The notes: generated by a model from the sequence alone, not told the origin. Counted from the stretch's first letter, positions 9,032-17,758 are shown. The stretch is 46,717 nt of DNA from Streptomyces himastatinicus ATCC 53653 (GCF_000158915.1 NZ_GG657754.1:3500878-3547594), one strand, 5' to 3'. A program made the numbers and translations.

Positions 9032-9049
9032 TTCCGTTCATTTCGTTCA
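9032..9049. promoter_or_regulatory. Tandem 9-bp repeat in the dctA/kinase divergent region
   Basis: TTCCGTTCA (9032-9040) is directly followed by TTTCGTTCA (9041-9049), 8 of 9 identical. It lies in the 158-bp region between the divergent transporter and sensor kinase genes. A tandem direct repeat is a plausible binding site for the cognate response regulator. The assignment is inferred from position only. Confidence 0.4.
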
Positions 9050-9072
9050 CACAAAGATTCGTGTGCAGACTG

Positions 9073-10698
9073 ATGGACATGCGCATCCCCCACCCGCGGA
9101 GCCTGGCCGGGCAGCTCTTCGCGATGCAGGTCGTGCTGGTCGCAGCCCTCGTGGCCGGATGCGCCGTCTTCGCGTACATCACCGACCGCGACCAGGCCAC
9201 GGCCGCCGCGCGCAGCCAGGCCACGGCCGCCGCCGCTGCCGTCGCCGACTCCCCTTCGGTGGCCGACGCCGTACGGACCGACGACCCGACCGCCCGGCTC
9301 CAGCCGTATGCGGAGAAGGTGCGCCGGGACACCGGCGTCACCTTCGTGACCATCATGAACCCGCGCGGTATCCGTTGGACACACCCCGATCCGGACAGGA
9401 TCGGGGAGCGCTACCTCGGCCACATCGACCCCGCGCTGCGCGGCCGGATCTTCCCCGAGACGTATACGGGCACCCTCGGTGCCTCGGTGCGGGTGATCGC
9501 CCCGGTGCGCGACGCGCGAGCCGGGGGGCGGATCACCGCGCTGGTCAGCGCCGGGATCACGGTGGAGACCATCAGCGCCCAGGTGCGCCGCCAGCTCATC
9601 GCGCTGCTCGCCGTCGCGGCCGGGGCGCTCGCCGCCGGGGGCCTGTGCGCGTACGTCATCAACGCCCGGCTGCGCCGCCACACCCACGGCATGAACGCCG
9701 CCGAGCTGAGCCGGATGCACGACTACCACGAGGCGGCGCTGCACGCGGTGCGCGAGGGGCTGCTGATGCTGGACGGACAGCGGCGGATCGCGCTCATCAA
9801 CGACGGCGGCCGGGAACTGCTCGGGCTGTCCGGGAACGCGGTCGGCCGTTACGTCTCCGAGCTGGGGCTGCCCAGCCCGCTCACCGGCGCCCTGCTGGCC
9901 GCCGAGCCGCGGGTGGACGAACTGCATCTGACCGCGGAGCGGGTCGTCGTGGTCAACACCTCCCCGGTGAGCAGCGGCGAACAGCGCGGCACGGTCGTCA
10001 CGCTGCGCGACCACACCGAGCTCCAGGCGCTCTCCGGCGAGCTGGACTCGGTACGCGGCTTCGCCGAGGCGCTGCGCTCCCAGGCCCATGAGGCGGCCAA
10101 CCGGCTGCACGCCGTTGTCTCGCTGATCGAGCTGGGCCGGGAGGACGAGGCGGTCGAGTTCGCGACCGCGGAACTGGAGCTGGCCCAGGCGCTCACCGAC
10201 CAGGTGGTGGCGGCCGTCGCCGAACCCGTGCTGGCCGCACTGCTGCTGGGCAAGGCGGCCCAGGCCAGCGAGCGCGGCGTCGAACTCGTCCTCACCCCCG
10301 ACAGCCGCATCGACGACGGTCTGCTGCCGCCCGGCCTCGCCGCCCGCGACCTGGTCACCATCGTCGGCAACCTGGTCGACAACGCGATCGACGCCGCCGC
10401 CGAGGGCGTCGGCAGCGGCGCCGCCCGCAGCGCCCGCGTCACGGTCACCGTCCGCGCGGACGACGGCGAGCTGACCCTGCACATCGCGGACACCGGCGCG
10501 GGGCTGGACCCGGCGGCGACCGAGGACGCGTTCCGCCGCGGCTGGTCCACCAAGTCGGCGGGCCGCGGACTGGGTCTTGCCCTGGTCCAGCAGGCCGTAC
10601 GGCGCAACGCGGGCACCGTGGACGTGACCGGGGCGCCCGGTTCGGGCGCCGAGTTCACCATCCGGCTGCCGCTCGCCACGGCGGCCCCCGCATCATGA
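9073..10698 (+). CDS. DcuS/CitA-family sensor histidine kinase
   Basis: 541 residues from the ATG at 9073 (MDMRIPHPRS). TM1 (about 13-37) and TM2 (about 180-200) bracket an extracytoplasmic PDC/sCache sensor domain; its DTGVTFVTIMNPRGIRWTHPDP stretch is typical of citrate/dicarboxylate sensors. Then come a PAS domain, a DHp helix with the phospho-accepting His in RSQAHEAANRLHAV, and a HATPase domain with N-box NLVDNAIDAA and G-boxes DTGAG and GRGLGLALV. By analogy with DcuSR and DctSR it should sense external dicarboxylates and control the divergent symporter. The response regulator follows 163 bp downstream. Confidence 0.92.
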   Translation: MDMRIPHPRSLAGQLFAMQVVLVAALVAGCAVFAYITDRDQATAAARSQATAAAAAVADSPSVADAVRTDDPTARLQPYAEKVRRDTGVTFVTIMNPRGIRWTHPDPDRIGERYLGHIDPALRGRIFPETYTGTLGASVRVIAPVRDARAGGRITALVSAGITVETISAQVRRQLIALLAVAAGALAAGGLCAYVINARLRRHTHGMNAAELSRMHDYHEAALHAVREGLLMLDGQRRIALINDGGRELLGLSGNAVGRYVSELGLPSPLTGALLAAEPRVDELHLTAERVVVVNTSPVSSGEQRGTVVTLRDHTELQALSGELDSVRGFAEALRSQAHEAANRLHAVVSLIELGREDEAVEFATAELELAQALTDQVVAAVAEPVLAALLLGKAAQASERGVELVLTPDSRIDDGLLPPGLAARDLVTIVGNLVDNAIDAAAEGVGSGAARSARVTVTVRADDGELTLHIADTGAGLDPAATEDAFRRGWSTKSAGRGLGLALVQQAVRRNAGTVDVTGAPGSGAEFTIRLPLATAAPAS

Positions 10699-10861
10699 GC
10701 ACCCGGGCCGGACGGGCACCGATGACCACGTCCGTCGGATTCACAAGGCTGTAACCCTGGCCACTCTTCATTACGCTCCGTAAATTGGGGCCCCGAGCTT
10801 CTTGCCCGTCCCCGGCATGCCCCGCCGTGCCCCGCCCTGTCCCCGAGAGGAAACCCGAGCC

Positions 10862-11575
10862 ATGAGCCCGCCGCAGGCGAACTCGGCGACCCCGACCCCG
10901 GAGCCGATCCGGGTGCTCGTCGTCGAGGACGACCCCGTCGCGGCGGACGCGCACCGGATGTACGTCGAGCGCGTCCCCGGATTCGCCGTCGTCGGCACCG
11001 CGCGCACCGGCGGCGACGCCCAGCGGCTACTGGAGCGCACCCCCACCGACCTGGTCCTGCTCGACCTCTACCTGCCCGACGGGCACGGCCTCCAGCTGGT
11101 GCGGGCGCTGCGCGCGGCCGGGAACGGGGCGGACGTCATCGCCGTCACCTCGGCCCGCGACCTCGCCGTGGTCCGGGACGGGGTCTCGCTCGGAGTCGTC
11201 CAGTACGTACTGAAGCCGTTCACCTTCTCCACCCTCCGCGACCGGCTCCAGCGGTACGCCGAGTTCCGGTCGACCGCGGGCGAGGCCAGCGGGCAGGACG
11301 AGGTGGACCGGGCGCTGGCCGCCCTGCGCGCACCGCAGCCCGCCTCGATGCCCAAGGGGCTCACCCAGGCCACCCTCCAGGCGGTCACCGAAGCGCTGCG
11401 CGGCGCCGAGGACGGCGTCTCGGCGGCGGCGACGGCGGAGGCGGTCGGCATCTCACGGATCACCGCGCGCCGCTATCTGGAGCACCTGGTGGAGGCGGGC
11501 CGCGCCGACCGTGCGCCGCATTACGGAGCGATAGGGCGCCCGGAGCTGGTCTACCGCTGGGTCAGCGAGCACTGA
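10862..11575 (+). CDS. CitB/DcuR-family response regulator
   Basis: 237 residues. The start is the ATG at 10862, preceded by GAGAGGAAA; an in-frame ATG at 10802 is less likely. The receiver domain has the acidic pocket E22-D23-D24, phospho-acceptor D68 (LVLLDLYLPDGHG) and K118 (YVLKPF). The C-terminal helix-turn-helix (about 175-230, VSAAATAEAVGISRITARRY) is of the CitB type, which fits the CitA/DcuS-like kinase. The likely target is the dicarboxylate symporter gene upstream of the kinase. An imperfect operator-like TTACG-CTC-CGTAA lies at 10771-10783 in its leader. Confidence 0.92.
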   Translation: MSPPQANSATPTPEPIRVLVVEDDPVAADAHRMYVERVPGFAVVGTARTGGDAQRLLERTPTDLVLLDLYLPDGHGLQLVRALRAAGNGADVIAVTSARDLAVVRDGVSLGVVQYVLKPFTFSTLRDRLQRYAEFRSTAGEASGQDEVDRALAALRAPQPASMPKGLTQATLQAVTEALRGAEDGVSAAATAEAVGISRITARRYLEHLVEAGRADRAPHYGAIGRPELVYRWVSEH

Positions 11576-11613
11576 ACGCCCGCCCCGGCGAGTACTGAAC
11601 GCCTGCCCCGGCG
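11571..11613 (+). repeat. 23-bp-spaced tandem duplication at a gene end
   Basis: The 20 bases at 11571-11590 (ACTGAACGCCCGCCCCGGCG) recur at 11594-11613 with one change. The first copy contains the stop codon of the response regulator gene, so the duplication put a second in-phase-looking stop region just downstream. Confidence 0.8.
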
Positions 11614-11626
11614 GGCCCTGCGGGGC
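11605..11626 (+). terminator. Hairpin after the response regulator gene
   Basis: GCCCCG (11605-11610) pairs with CGGGGC (11621-11626) around a 10-nt GC-rich loop. It is a modest candidate terminator for the kinase/regulator operon and overlaps the tandem duplication. Confidence 0.4.
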
Positions 11627-11632
11627 GATCAT

Positions 11633-11647
11633 TAGGAAAGTTTCCTA
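11633..11647. promoter_or_regulatory. TAGGAAA-G-TTTCCTA operator upstream of chitinase
   Basis: A perfect inverted repeat of 7-bp arms around a central G, 79 bp before the chitinase start. Similar TTAGGAAAGTTTCCTAA-type sites are, from memory, linked to ROK-family regulators (CsnR-like) in front of Streptomyces chitosan/chitin-active enzyme genes. The shape fits a repressor operator; the regulator's identity is a suggestion. Confidence 0.55.
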
Positions 11648-11726
11648 TCCGACATCTTGTCGCGGTCATGACGGCTCGCTAGCGTTCAGCCGCACCCCTC
11701 CCCTCACCCCCAGGAGGACGTCCGTC

Positions 11727-12719
11727 ATGCAGAGACGCATTCTGGCCGCGGCCACCGGACTGGTCGCCCTGCTCACCACGGGCGCGGCCACCACCGCCCA
11801 GGCCACCCCGTCGCCCCATGCCACGGCGGCCGCGGCCATCGGCCAGACCGGGCCGTACCTCTACCTCGGCTGGGGCAGTCCGCCCAAGGCCACGGACGTG
11901 ATGTCGGCGACCGGCACGCGTCAGTTCACGATGGCGTTCATGCTCTCCGACGGCGGCTGCACCCCCAAGTGGGACGGCTCCCGCGCGCTCACCGGCGGCA
12001 CCGACCAGTCGACCATCAACGCCATCCGCGCGGCCGGTGGCGACGTCACCGTCTCCTTCGGCGGCTGGAGCGGCAACAAGCTCGGCGAGAAGTGCTCGTC
12101 CGCCTCCGCGCTCGCCGCCGCGTACCAGAAGGTCATCGACGCGTACCGGCTCAAGGCGATCGACATCGACATCGAAGCCAGCGAGTTCGAGAACGCGACG
12201 GTCCGGCAGCGGGTGATCGACGCGCTGAAGACCGTCAAGCAGAAGAACAGCGGCATCAAGGTCTACGTCACCTTCGGCACCACCACGACCGGGCCCGACG
12301 CCAACGGCACGGACCTGGTCAAACGCGGCGCCAGGGCCGGACTCGACGTGGACGGCTGGGCGGTCATGCCGTTCGACTTCGGACAGGGCTCCGTCGACAT
12401 GGCGGCGGCCACCAAGTCGGCCGTCGACGGCCTGAAGAACACCGTCGCGAGCGCCTACGGCCTCTCCTCGGACGCCGCCTACCGCAAGGTCGGCTTCTCC
12501 TCGATGAACGGCAAGACCGACGTCGCGGGCGAGACGGTGACCCTGGCGAACTTCAACTCCATGATCTCGTACGCCAAGAGCCACCACCTGGCCCGCGTCA
12601 GCTTCTGGTCCCTCAACCGCGACCGCAAATGCGGCTCCGGCACAGACGCGGACGCGTGCAGCGGCATCAACCAGGGGACGTACGACTTCACCAAGGCACT
12701 CGCGGGCTACACGGGCTGA
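11727..12719 (+). CDS. Secreted GH18 chitinase (single domain)
   Basis: 330 residues with a signal peptide cleaved near residue 26-30 (TTAQATPS). The GH18 catalytic motif is D146-I-D148-I-E150; E150 is the acid/base and D148 the partner. The first Asp of the usual DxxDxDxE motif is a Lys here (K143), a common relaxed form in this subgroup. There is no chitin-binding domain. AGGAGG lies before the ATG. Chito-oligosaccharides from this enzyme could be the substrate of the ABC importer directly downstream, but the intergenic promoter suggests separate transcription. Confidence 0.85.
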   Translation: MQRRILAAATGLVALLTTGAATTAQATPSPHATAAAAIGQTGPYLYLGWGSPPKATDVMSATGTRQFTMAFMLSDGGCTPKWDGSRALTGGTDQSTINAIRAAGGDVTVSFGGWSGNKLGEKCSSASALAAAYQKVIDAYRLKAIDIDIEASEFENATVRQRVIDALKTVKQKNSGIKVYVTFGTTTTGPDANGTDLVKRGARAGLDVDGWAVMPFDFGQGSVDMAAATKSAVDGLKNTVASAYGLSSDAAYRKVGFSSMNGKTDVAGETVTLANFNSMISYAKSHHLARVSFWSLNRDRKCGSGTDADACSGINQGTYDFTKALAGYTG

Positions 12720-12771
12720 ACTGCCGCGCACCGTACCCGAGTTCGATCGGCAACCTCCCTGTTCACGGGGA

Positions 12772-12801
12772 TTGACCTTGCGTTGAAGGCGACCTTACGG
12801 T
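12772..12801 (+). promoter_or_regulatory. Promoter of the sugar ABC operon
   Basis: TTGACC (12772-12777), an 18-bp spacer and TACGGT (12796-12801) form a reasonable housekeeping-type promoter. GACCTT occurs twice 17 bp apart within it (12774-12779 and 12791-12796), which might be a regulator site. No palindromic operator is obvious. Confidence 0.45.
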
Positions 12802-12840
12802 CGGCCCGCAGGCCATAGAGGCCGGCAAGGAGGTCGTGCC

Positions 12841-14208
12841 GTGCGCCCCACCACCGCCCCACTGATCCTCACCGCCGTCGCCCTCGTCGCCACCGCCGGG
12901 CTCACCGCCTGCGGTGGCGGCTCGGGCAGCGATCCGGACACCGTCAAGGTCGCGTACAACCGCAGCACCGACAACAAGATCCGTTTCAAGGACAACCACC
13001 TCGCCGCGGTGAAGAAGCAGTTCGAGAAGGCGAACCCCGGCAAGAAGGTCAAGCTGGTCCCGATCCAGGCGCAGGACAACGACTACGCCACCAAGGTCCA
13101 GCAGATGATGCGGTCCCCGAAGACCGCCCCCGACCTGGTCTACGAGGACACCTTCCGGATCAACGCGGACATCAAGGCGGGCTATCTGCGGCCGCTGGAC
13201 GACTACCTGGCCAAGTGGAAGGACTGGGGCCAGTTCGTCGACACGGCGAAGACGGCGGCCAAGGCCGAGGACGGCAAGACGTACGGCGTCCCGGACGGCA
13301 CCGACACCCGCGGGCTGTGGTTCAACAAGGACATCTTCGCGAAGGCCGGGCTGCCCGCCGACTGGGCGCCGAAGAACTGGGACGACATCCTCAAGGCCGC
13401 CCGCACCATCAAGAAGAAGGTCCCCGGCGTCACCCCGCTCAACGTGTACACCGGCAAGGCCCCGGGCGAGACCTCCGTCATGCAGGGCTTCGAGATGCTG
13501 CTGTACGGGACGGGCGCGGCGGGCGACGAGCCGCTCTACAACCCGAAGACGAAGAAGTGGGTCACCGGCGGCCAGGGATTCCGGGACTCGCTGGCGTTCC
13601 TGAAGACCGTGTACGGCGAGAAGCTCGGCCCGGACATCTCCGACGCCCTCGACCCCAACGTCGGCACCACCGTCTTCAGCGAATGGCTCCCCGAGGGCAA
13701 GCTCGCCATCGCCCTCGACGGCTCCTGGCTCGGCCAGAACTGGCTGAAGACCGGCGGCAAGCCGTGGCCCGAGTGGTCGAAGACTCTCGGCCAGGCCCCG
13801 ATGCCCACCCAGCACGGGCAGGCGCCCGGCAAGGTCAGCATGTCCGGCGGCTGGACGTGGGCGATCAGCGCGAAGTCCAAGAACCCCGATCTGGCCTGGA
13901 AGTTCATCGAGCAGTTCCAGACCAAGGAGAACGCGGTCCGGTGGGACATCGTCAACGCCCAGATCGCCGTCCGGAAGGACGTCGCACAGGACCCGGAATA
14001 CCTCTCCTCCATGCCCGGTATCCGCTTCTTCACCGGCCTGGTGAAGTACACCCACTACCGCCCGGCGCTCCCCGTCTACCCGCAGGTGTCCTCCGCCATC
14101 GGCGAGGCCATGGAGGCGGCGACCGCGGGTGACTCCTCGCCGGGCGGCGCGGCGAAGGCGTACGACGAGCAGCTGAAGTCCGTCACCGACGGCGCCGTGG
14201 GCGGATGA
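12841..14208 (+). CDS. ABC transporter sugar-binding lipoprotein
   Basis: 455 residues, GTG start behind AAGGAGG. The signal peptide ends in the lipobox LTAC with the lipidated C24, followed by GGGSGSD. The rest has the two-lobe family 1 solute-binding fold (for example NDYATKVQQMMRSPKTAPDLVYEDTFR split across lobes, and SGGWTWAISAKSKNPDLAWKF near the C-terminal hinge). It should capture an oligosaccharide at the outer membrane face and deliver it to the two permeases. Its stop overlaps the permease 1 start (ATGA), so the two are translationally coupled. Confidence 0.93.
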   Translation: MRPTTAPLILTAVALVATAGLTACGGGSGSDPDTVKVAYNRSTDNKIRFKDNHLAAVKKQFEKANPGKKVKLVPIQAQDNDYATKVQQMMRSPKTAPDLVYEDTFRINADIKAGYLRPLDDYLAKWKDWGQFVDTAKTAAKAEDGKTYGVPDGTDTRGLWFNKDIFAKAGLPADWAPKNWDDILKAARTIKKKVPGVTPLNVYTGKAPGETSVMQGFEMLLYGTGAAGDEPLYNPKTKKWVTGGQGFRDSLAFLKTVYGEKLGPDISDALDPNVGTTVFSEWLPEGKLAIALDGSWLGQNWLKTGGKPWPEWSKTLGQAPMPTQHGQAPGKVSMSGGWTWAISAKSKNPDLAWKFIEQFQTKENAVRWDIVNAQIAVRKDVAQDPEYLSSMPGIRFFTGLVKYTHYRPALPVYPQVSSAIGEAMEAATAGDSSPGGAAKAYDEQLKSVTDGAVGG

Positions 14209-15119
14209 CCACCGCGACCAAGGCCCCGGTGGCGGTCTCCCCCGTGCGCCGGGGCCCGGGGGCGGGGCGCCGCCCCCTGCGCTGGCTCCCGCTCGCCCCG
14301 GCCACCGTCCTGCTGCTGCTCTTCCTCGGCGGGCCCATCGCGTACTGCTGCTACATCGCCTTCACCAATATGCAGCTGACCGGCACCTCCACCACGGAGT
14401 TCACCGGATTCGCCAACTTCCGCCGCGCCTTCGGGGACGACGACTTCCGCAACGCGGTCGTCCTCACCCTCGTCTTCACGGTCGTCTCCTCCCTCCTCGG
14501 CCAGAACACCCTGGGCCTGGCCCTGGCCACCCTGATGCGGCGCGCCTCCAAACCGGTGCGCACGCTGATCGGGGCGGTCGTGGTCGCGGCCTGGGTCGTC
14601 CCCGAGATCGTGGCGGGCTTCCTGCTGTACGCCTTCTTCCGCCGCGAGGGCACGCTCAACGCGCTGCTGGACGGGCTGGGCCTGCCGTCCCAGAACTGGC
14701 TGTACACCCTGCCCATCCTCGCCGTCTCGTTCGCCAACGTCTGGCGCGGTACGGCCTTCTCGATGCTCGTGTACTCCGCGGCCCTGTCGGAGATCCCCCA
14801 GGAGATCACCGAGGCGGCGGAGGTCGACGGCGCGGGCGGTCTCCGCCGCTTCTGGCACGTCACCCTGCCGATGATCCGCCGCTCCATCGGCACCAATCTG
14901 ATGCTCAACACCTTGCAGACGCTGTCGGTGTTCGGCCTCATCTGGGCCATGACCCGCGGCGGCCCCGGCAACCGCAGTCAGACGCTGCCGGTGTTCATGT
15001 ACGACCAGGCGTTCAACAAGTCCCTGATCGGCTACGGCACGGCGGTGGCGCTGTTGTTGCTGCTGGTGGGGGCGGCGTTCTCGGTGGTGTATCTGCGACT
15101 GATGCGCGAGGAGGTCTGA
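14205..15119 (+). CDS. ABC sugar permease 1 (MalF-like)
   Basis: 304 residues with six predicted membrane segments and the EAA loop EITEAAEVDGAGGLRRFWHVTLP, which contacts the ATPase. No ATPase gene is near; Streptomyces commonly share the ATPase MsiK among such importers. The normal partner, a MalG-like permease, does not follow; it is found at 44884. The last codons contain GAGGAGGT, which is a ribosome binding site with no start codon behind it here. The first 26 residues are cytoplasmic and basic. Confidence 0.93.
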   Translation: MTTATKAPVAVSPVRRGPGAGRRPLRWLPLAPATVLLLLFLGGPIAYCCYIAFTNMQLTGTSTTEFTGFANFRRAFGDDDFRNAVVLTLVFTVVSSLLGQNTLGLALATLMRRASKPVRTLIGAVVVAAWVVPEIVAGFLLYAFFRREGTLNALLDGLGLPSQNWLYTLPILAVSFANVWRGTAFSMLVYSAALSEIPQEITEAAEVDGAGGLRRFWHVTLPMIRRSIGTNLMLNTLQTLSVFGLIWAMTRGGPGNRSQTLPVFMYDQAFNKSLIGYGTAVALLLLLVGAAFSVVYLRLMREEV

Positions 15120-15252
15120 GCCCGCTGTCGGTGGTGGCGGGGCCCTCCGTCCGTACGCCCGAGCCGGACCCGGGGGCCGCGAGCGCGGCTCCCGTCAGCA
15201 CCACCGAGATCAGCAGGGTGCACGCCGCCGCCGTGGCGGTCTTCGACGCCAT
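15013..15252 (-). CDS. Small secreted protein gene running into permease 1 antisense (truncated or chimeric)
   Basis: The ATG at 15252 lies 2 bases past the stop of the CU044_5270-type gene, so it looks coupled to it. The first 44 residues are a clear signal peptide (MASKTATAAACTLLISVVLT, then GAALAAPG) and a short mature start ending TTDSG. From base 15120 on, the frame simply continues through the antisense of permease 1 for 35 Pro/Arg/Ala-rich residues. This is what a gene cut at a recombination junction looks like. Reading across to the right-hand repeat copy would instead give a stop after about 20 codons (44818). The function is unknown. Confidence 0.45.
   Translation of the reverse strand: MASKTATAAACTLLISVVLTGAALAAPGSGSGVRTEGPATTDSGLRPPRASVADTPPRTPPPPAATTAPPPCRSRSGTC
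15104..15120 (+). repeat. 17-bp direct repeat, left copy (candidate integration junction)
   Basis: GCGCGAGGAGGTCTGAG covers the last codons and stop of permease 1. The same 17 bases with a single T-to-C change occur at 44867-44883, directly before permease 2. The two copies are in the same orientation and 29,763 bp apart. Confidence 0.7.
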
Positions 15253-15254
15253 CG

Positions 15255-16334
15255 TCAGCCCGCCTGTTGTTCCGCGGGCAACTGCTTGTTGCCGTCGACG
15301 ACCGCGCGCTGGGTGATGGCGCTGGTGAAGACCACGGTGCCGGGCTTGATCGGGTCGTTCTTGTCCGGGCTCGGCTCGACCTGGACGGTGCGCTCGCCGA
15401 GGAACTTCAGGCTCTTCTTGTCGAAGATCCATTCCTCGCGCTGGCCGTTCTGGTCGTCCATCCGTGCCACCGCGACCCCGTGACGGTCCGTGGCGTCGGT
15501 CGCGTCGTCCACCGCGACCACCCCGGGGATCTTCGCGGCGGCCTTGTAGAGGGCGGGGACCAGCTTGGCGGGCGGGTAGCTCTCGGTCAGCAGATCGCCG
15601 ATGGCGACGAAGGCCGCCTGGTCGATGGGGACCTCCTTGTCCTTGTTCGCGCGGGCGTCCTCGTAGATCTTCCGCAGCAGCGCGTCGGGGTCGGTGGGCA
15701 GCGTGGCGAGGCGGTCGTACGCCGCGCTGCTCGCATGCGGACCGGCCAGGGTCATGCCCTCGTCGCTGGTCTCGCCCGCTTCGATCAACCAGCCGTCCTT
15801 CCCGTCCTGGGACTGCCAGACCTGACGGTCGTGCAGCTCCTGGCTGACCACCGTGGTCTTGTCGTCCACCGTCTTGGGATAGGTGCTGGCCACCTTCGAG
15901 GCGATGTAGAGGAACTGGCCGTCGCGCACCACGGGCCCGTCGGTGTCGCCGGTGCCCGCCGCCAGCGAGACGCGGTCCAGCAGCTGCGGGCCGCCCTTGG
16001 CGTCGACGGTGCCGAGCCGGGTGGTCAGCGCGGGTCCTGTGGCCAGGGGGGTCGTACCGTCACCGTCATCCCCGGACAGGGCGACACCGCCCACGATCGC
16101 CCCGGCCAGGGCGCAGGCCGCGGCGGGCAGCAGGATCGTCTTACGGAGGAACGGGTTGCGCTGCCGCGCGGGGGCCACCGGGGCGGCGGTGCGGATGTCG
16201 TCACGGATCTGGGCCATCAGATGCTCCCTGTGAAACGCGTGGCGGCCCGCCGGAAGACCCCGCTCCGCGGTGTCCCGGAGCGCTTGGGTCTCCGGCCACT
16301 CAGCCGGGTGCGGCTGGGAGGGGCTGGCGTTCAT
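15255..16334 (-). CDS. CU044_5270-family membrane protein, probable sigma-factor partner
   Basis: 359 residues. An N-terminal cytoplasmic part of about 58 residues is followed by one membrane segment (about 60-82, KTILLPAAACALAGAIVGGVAL) and a large exported domain (about 95-359) with the VVSQELHDRQVWQSQDG and DKKSLKFLGERTV segments typical of this family. It overlaps the upstream ECF sigma gene by ATGA, and GAGGAAGGAAA precedes the start. The family regularly follows ECF sigma genes and is presumed to regulate them at the membrane, much as an anti-sigma factor; that role is inferred from context. Confidence 0.8.
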   Translation of the reverse strand: MNASPSQPHPAEWPETQALRDTAERGLPAGRHAFHREHLMAQIRDDIRTAAPVAPARQRNPFLRKTILLPAAACALAGAIVGGVALSGDDGDGTTPLATGPALTTRLGTVDAKGGPQLLDRVSLAAGTGDTDGPVVRDGQFLYIASKVASTYPKTVDDKTTVVSQELHDRQVWQSQDGKDGWLIEAGETSDEGMTLAGPHASSAAYDRLATLPTDPDALLRKIYEDARANKDKEVPIDQAAFVAIGDLLTESYPPAKLVPALYKAAAKIPGVVAVDDATDATDRHGVAVARMDDQNGQREEWIFDKKSLKFLGERTVQVEPSPDKNDPIKPGTVVFTSAITQRAVVDGNKQLPAEQQAG

Positions 16335-16975
16335 CGGTTTCCTTCCTCTGCGGACCGGATCGCGTAGCCGCGATCGCCTCTTATCTGCCGGGCGGGGGCG
16401 GCGAGTTCCCGTTTTTTCTTGATGAGTTCGGCATCGGCGAGTTTGCGCAGCTTCGTACGGGCGCGGGACAGTCTGGAGCGGACGGTTCCGAGGGGGATGC
16501 CGAGGGTGCGGGCGACGTCGGCGTACTCCATGCCCTCCCACAGGCACAGCACCAGCACCTCCCGTTCGGGGCGCTTCAGCGAGCCGAGTGCGGTCAGCGT
16601 GGCGTTGATGCGCCGCCGGTCGTCCACCCGGCCCGCCGTCTCCTCGGCGTGGTCGGGGATCCGTACGGACTCCTCCCCCGCCTCGGCAGCGGCGGCGGCC
16701 GCGGCCCGGTAGCGCCGGTTGCCGCGGCAGTGCGACCGGGCGACGTTGGTGGCGATCCCCAGCAACCAGGGCCGCAGCGAACCCCCTTCGGCCTCGACCG
16801 AGGCATGCCGCCGCCACGCCTCCAGGAACGTGGCCGACATGACGTCCTCGGCCACGGACCAGTCGGCCGTCAGCCGGAAGGCGTGGTTGTACACGGCGCG
16901 CGCGTAAGTGTCGAACAACTCCGCGAAGGCGTCGGGATCCCCGGCCCGTACCCGGGTTCGCGTATCTGTGGTCAC
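16331..16975 (-). CDS. ECF RNA polymerase sigma factor
   Basis: 214 residues, GTG start. Sigma-2 (about 12-80: DAFAELFDTYARAVYNHAFRLT, then AEDVMSATFLEAWRR) and sigma-4 (about 128-185: LKRPEREVLVLCLWEGMEYADVARTLGIPLGTVRSRLSRAR) are complete. It is translationally coupled to the CU044_5270-type membrane protein. Its own promoter is not clear: a GGAAC-like -35 exists upstream but the spacing to a GTT is about 20 bp, too long for the usual ECF arrangement. Confidence 0.93.
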   Translation of the reverse strand: MTTDTRTRVRAGDPDAFAELFDTYARAVYNHAFRLTADWSVAEDVMSATFLEAWRRHASVEAEGGSLRPWLLGIATNVARSHCRGNRRYRAAAAAAAEAGEESVRIPDHAEETAGRVDDRRRINATLTALGSLKRPEREVLVLCLWEGMEYADVARTLGIPLGTVRSRLSRARTKLRKLADAELIKKKRELAAPARQIRGDRGYAIRSAEEGNR

Positions 16976-17047
16976 ACTCTCAACTGGCCGCCGGGGGCGG
17001 GTGAGTTCCGGTGATGCGCGTCACAGCGCGGAATCAGCGGCCCGGAA

Positions 17048-17758
17048 TCAGCGGGCCTGGCCCGCGATCCGGTCGAGCCACTCCCGCATGAGGGCGCTTT
17101 CGGACGCGGTCAGGGCGTCGGTGCGCGGCAGTGCGGCGCGGAGGGTGACGGCGGCCGCGGCGGGTCCGGGTTCGGGGGCCGCGGGGGCGTCGGTGGTGAT
17201 CGCCGCGAGGACGGCGTCGCGGGCGGTGTGGGACAGCTCCGGGTCGCGGCGCTCCTCGGGCGTGGCGATGAGCGCGAGCGTCGTACCGGATCCGGCGGCG
17301 TGCACGAGGGCCGCGGCCCGGTCCTCGGGGACGCGCAGCCTGCCCGCCTCGGCGATGCGCCGGATGTGCCCGGCGAGCACGTCGAAGGCGTCGAGGGCCG
17401 CGGGCGACGACGCTCCGGGGCGCTGTTGGCCGTACATCAGCAGGTACAGCGCCGGGTTGGCCAGGCCGAGGCCGACGTGCAGATCCCATCCGGCGCGGAG
17501 GTCCGCGACCGGGTCGTCGGTGGGCTCCGCGGCGGTCTTGTCGGCCAGGTAGGCCGCGAAGCCATGGGCGACGACGGCGTCGAGCAGACCCTGCTTGTCG
17601 CCGAACAGCCGGTAGATGGTGGGCGGTTGCACCCCGGCCGCGGCGCTCACCGCCCGGGTCGACACCGCGTCGGTCCCGCCTTCGGCCAGCAGCCGGGCGG
17701 CCGCCGCGACGATGCGTTCCCGGTTTCCGTCCGCGGTGGTGACGTCGTCGTTCTCCAT
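17048..17758 (-). CDS. TetR-family repressor
   Basis: 236 residues. The N-terminal HTH (about 12-58: RERIVAAAARLLAEGGTDAVSTRAVSAAAGVQPPTIYRLFGDK) is classical. The C-terminal ligand domain is divergent. It is transcribed away from an NAD(P)-binding protein gene, and the 95-bp gap holds three related boxes (17759-17833), so it probably represses itself and that gene. The ligand is unknown. Confidence 0.92.
   Translation of the reverse strand: MENDDVTTADGNRERIVAAAARLLAEGGTDAVSTRAVSAAAGVQPPTIYRLFGDKQGLLDAVVAHGFAAYLADKTAAEPTDDPVADLRAGWDLHVGLGLANPALYLLMYGQQRPGASSPAALDAFDVLAGHIRRIAEAGRLRVPEDRAAALVHAAGSGTTLALIATPEERRDPELSHTARDAVLAAITTDAPAAPEPGPAAAAVTLRAALPRTDALTASESALMREWLDRIAGQAR

Noticed and set aside
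12763..14055. A 430-codon open frame antisense to the sugar-binding protein
   Set aside because: Shadow of a clear lipoprotein gene; composition is typical of antisense frames.
16976..17020. ECF-type autoregulated promoter (GGAAC/GTT) before the ECF sigma gene
   Set aside because: A GGAAC is present on the minus strand, but the distance to the next GTT is about 20 bp instead of 16-17.
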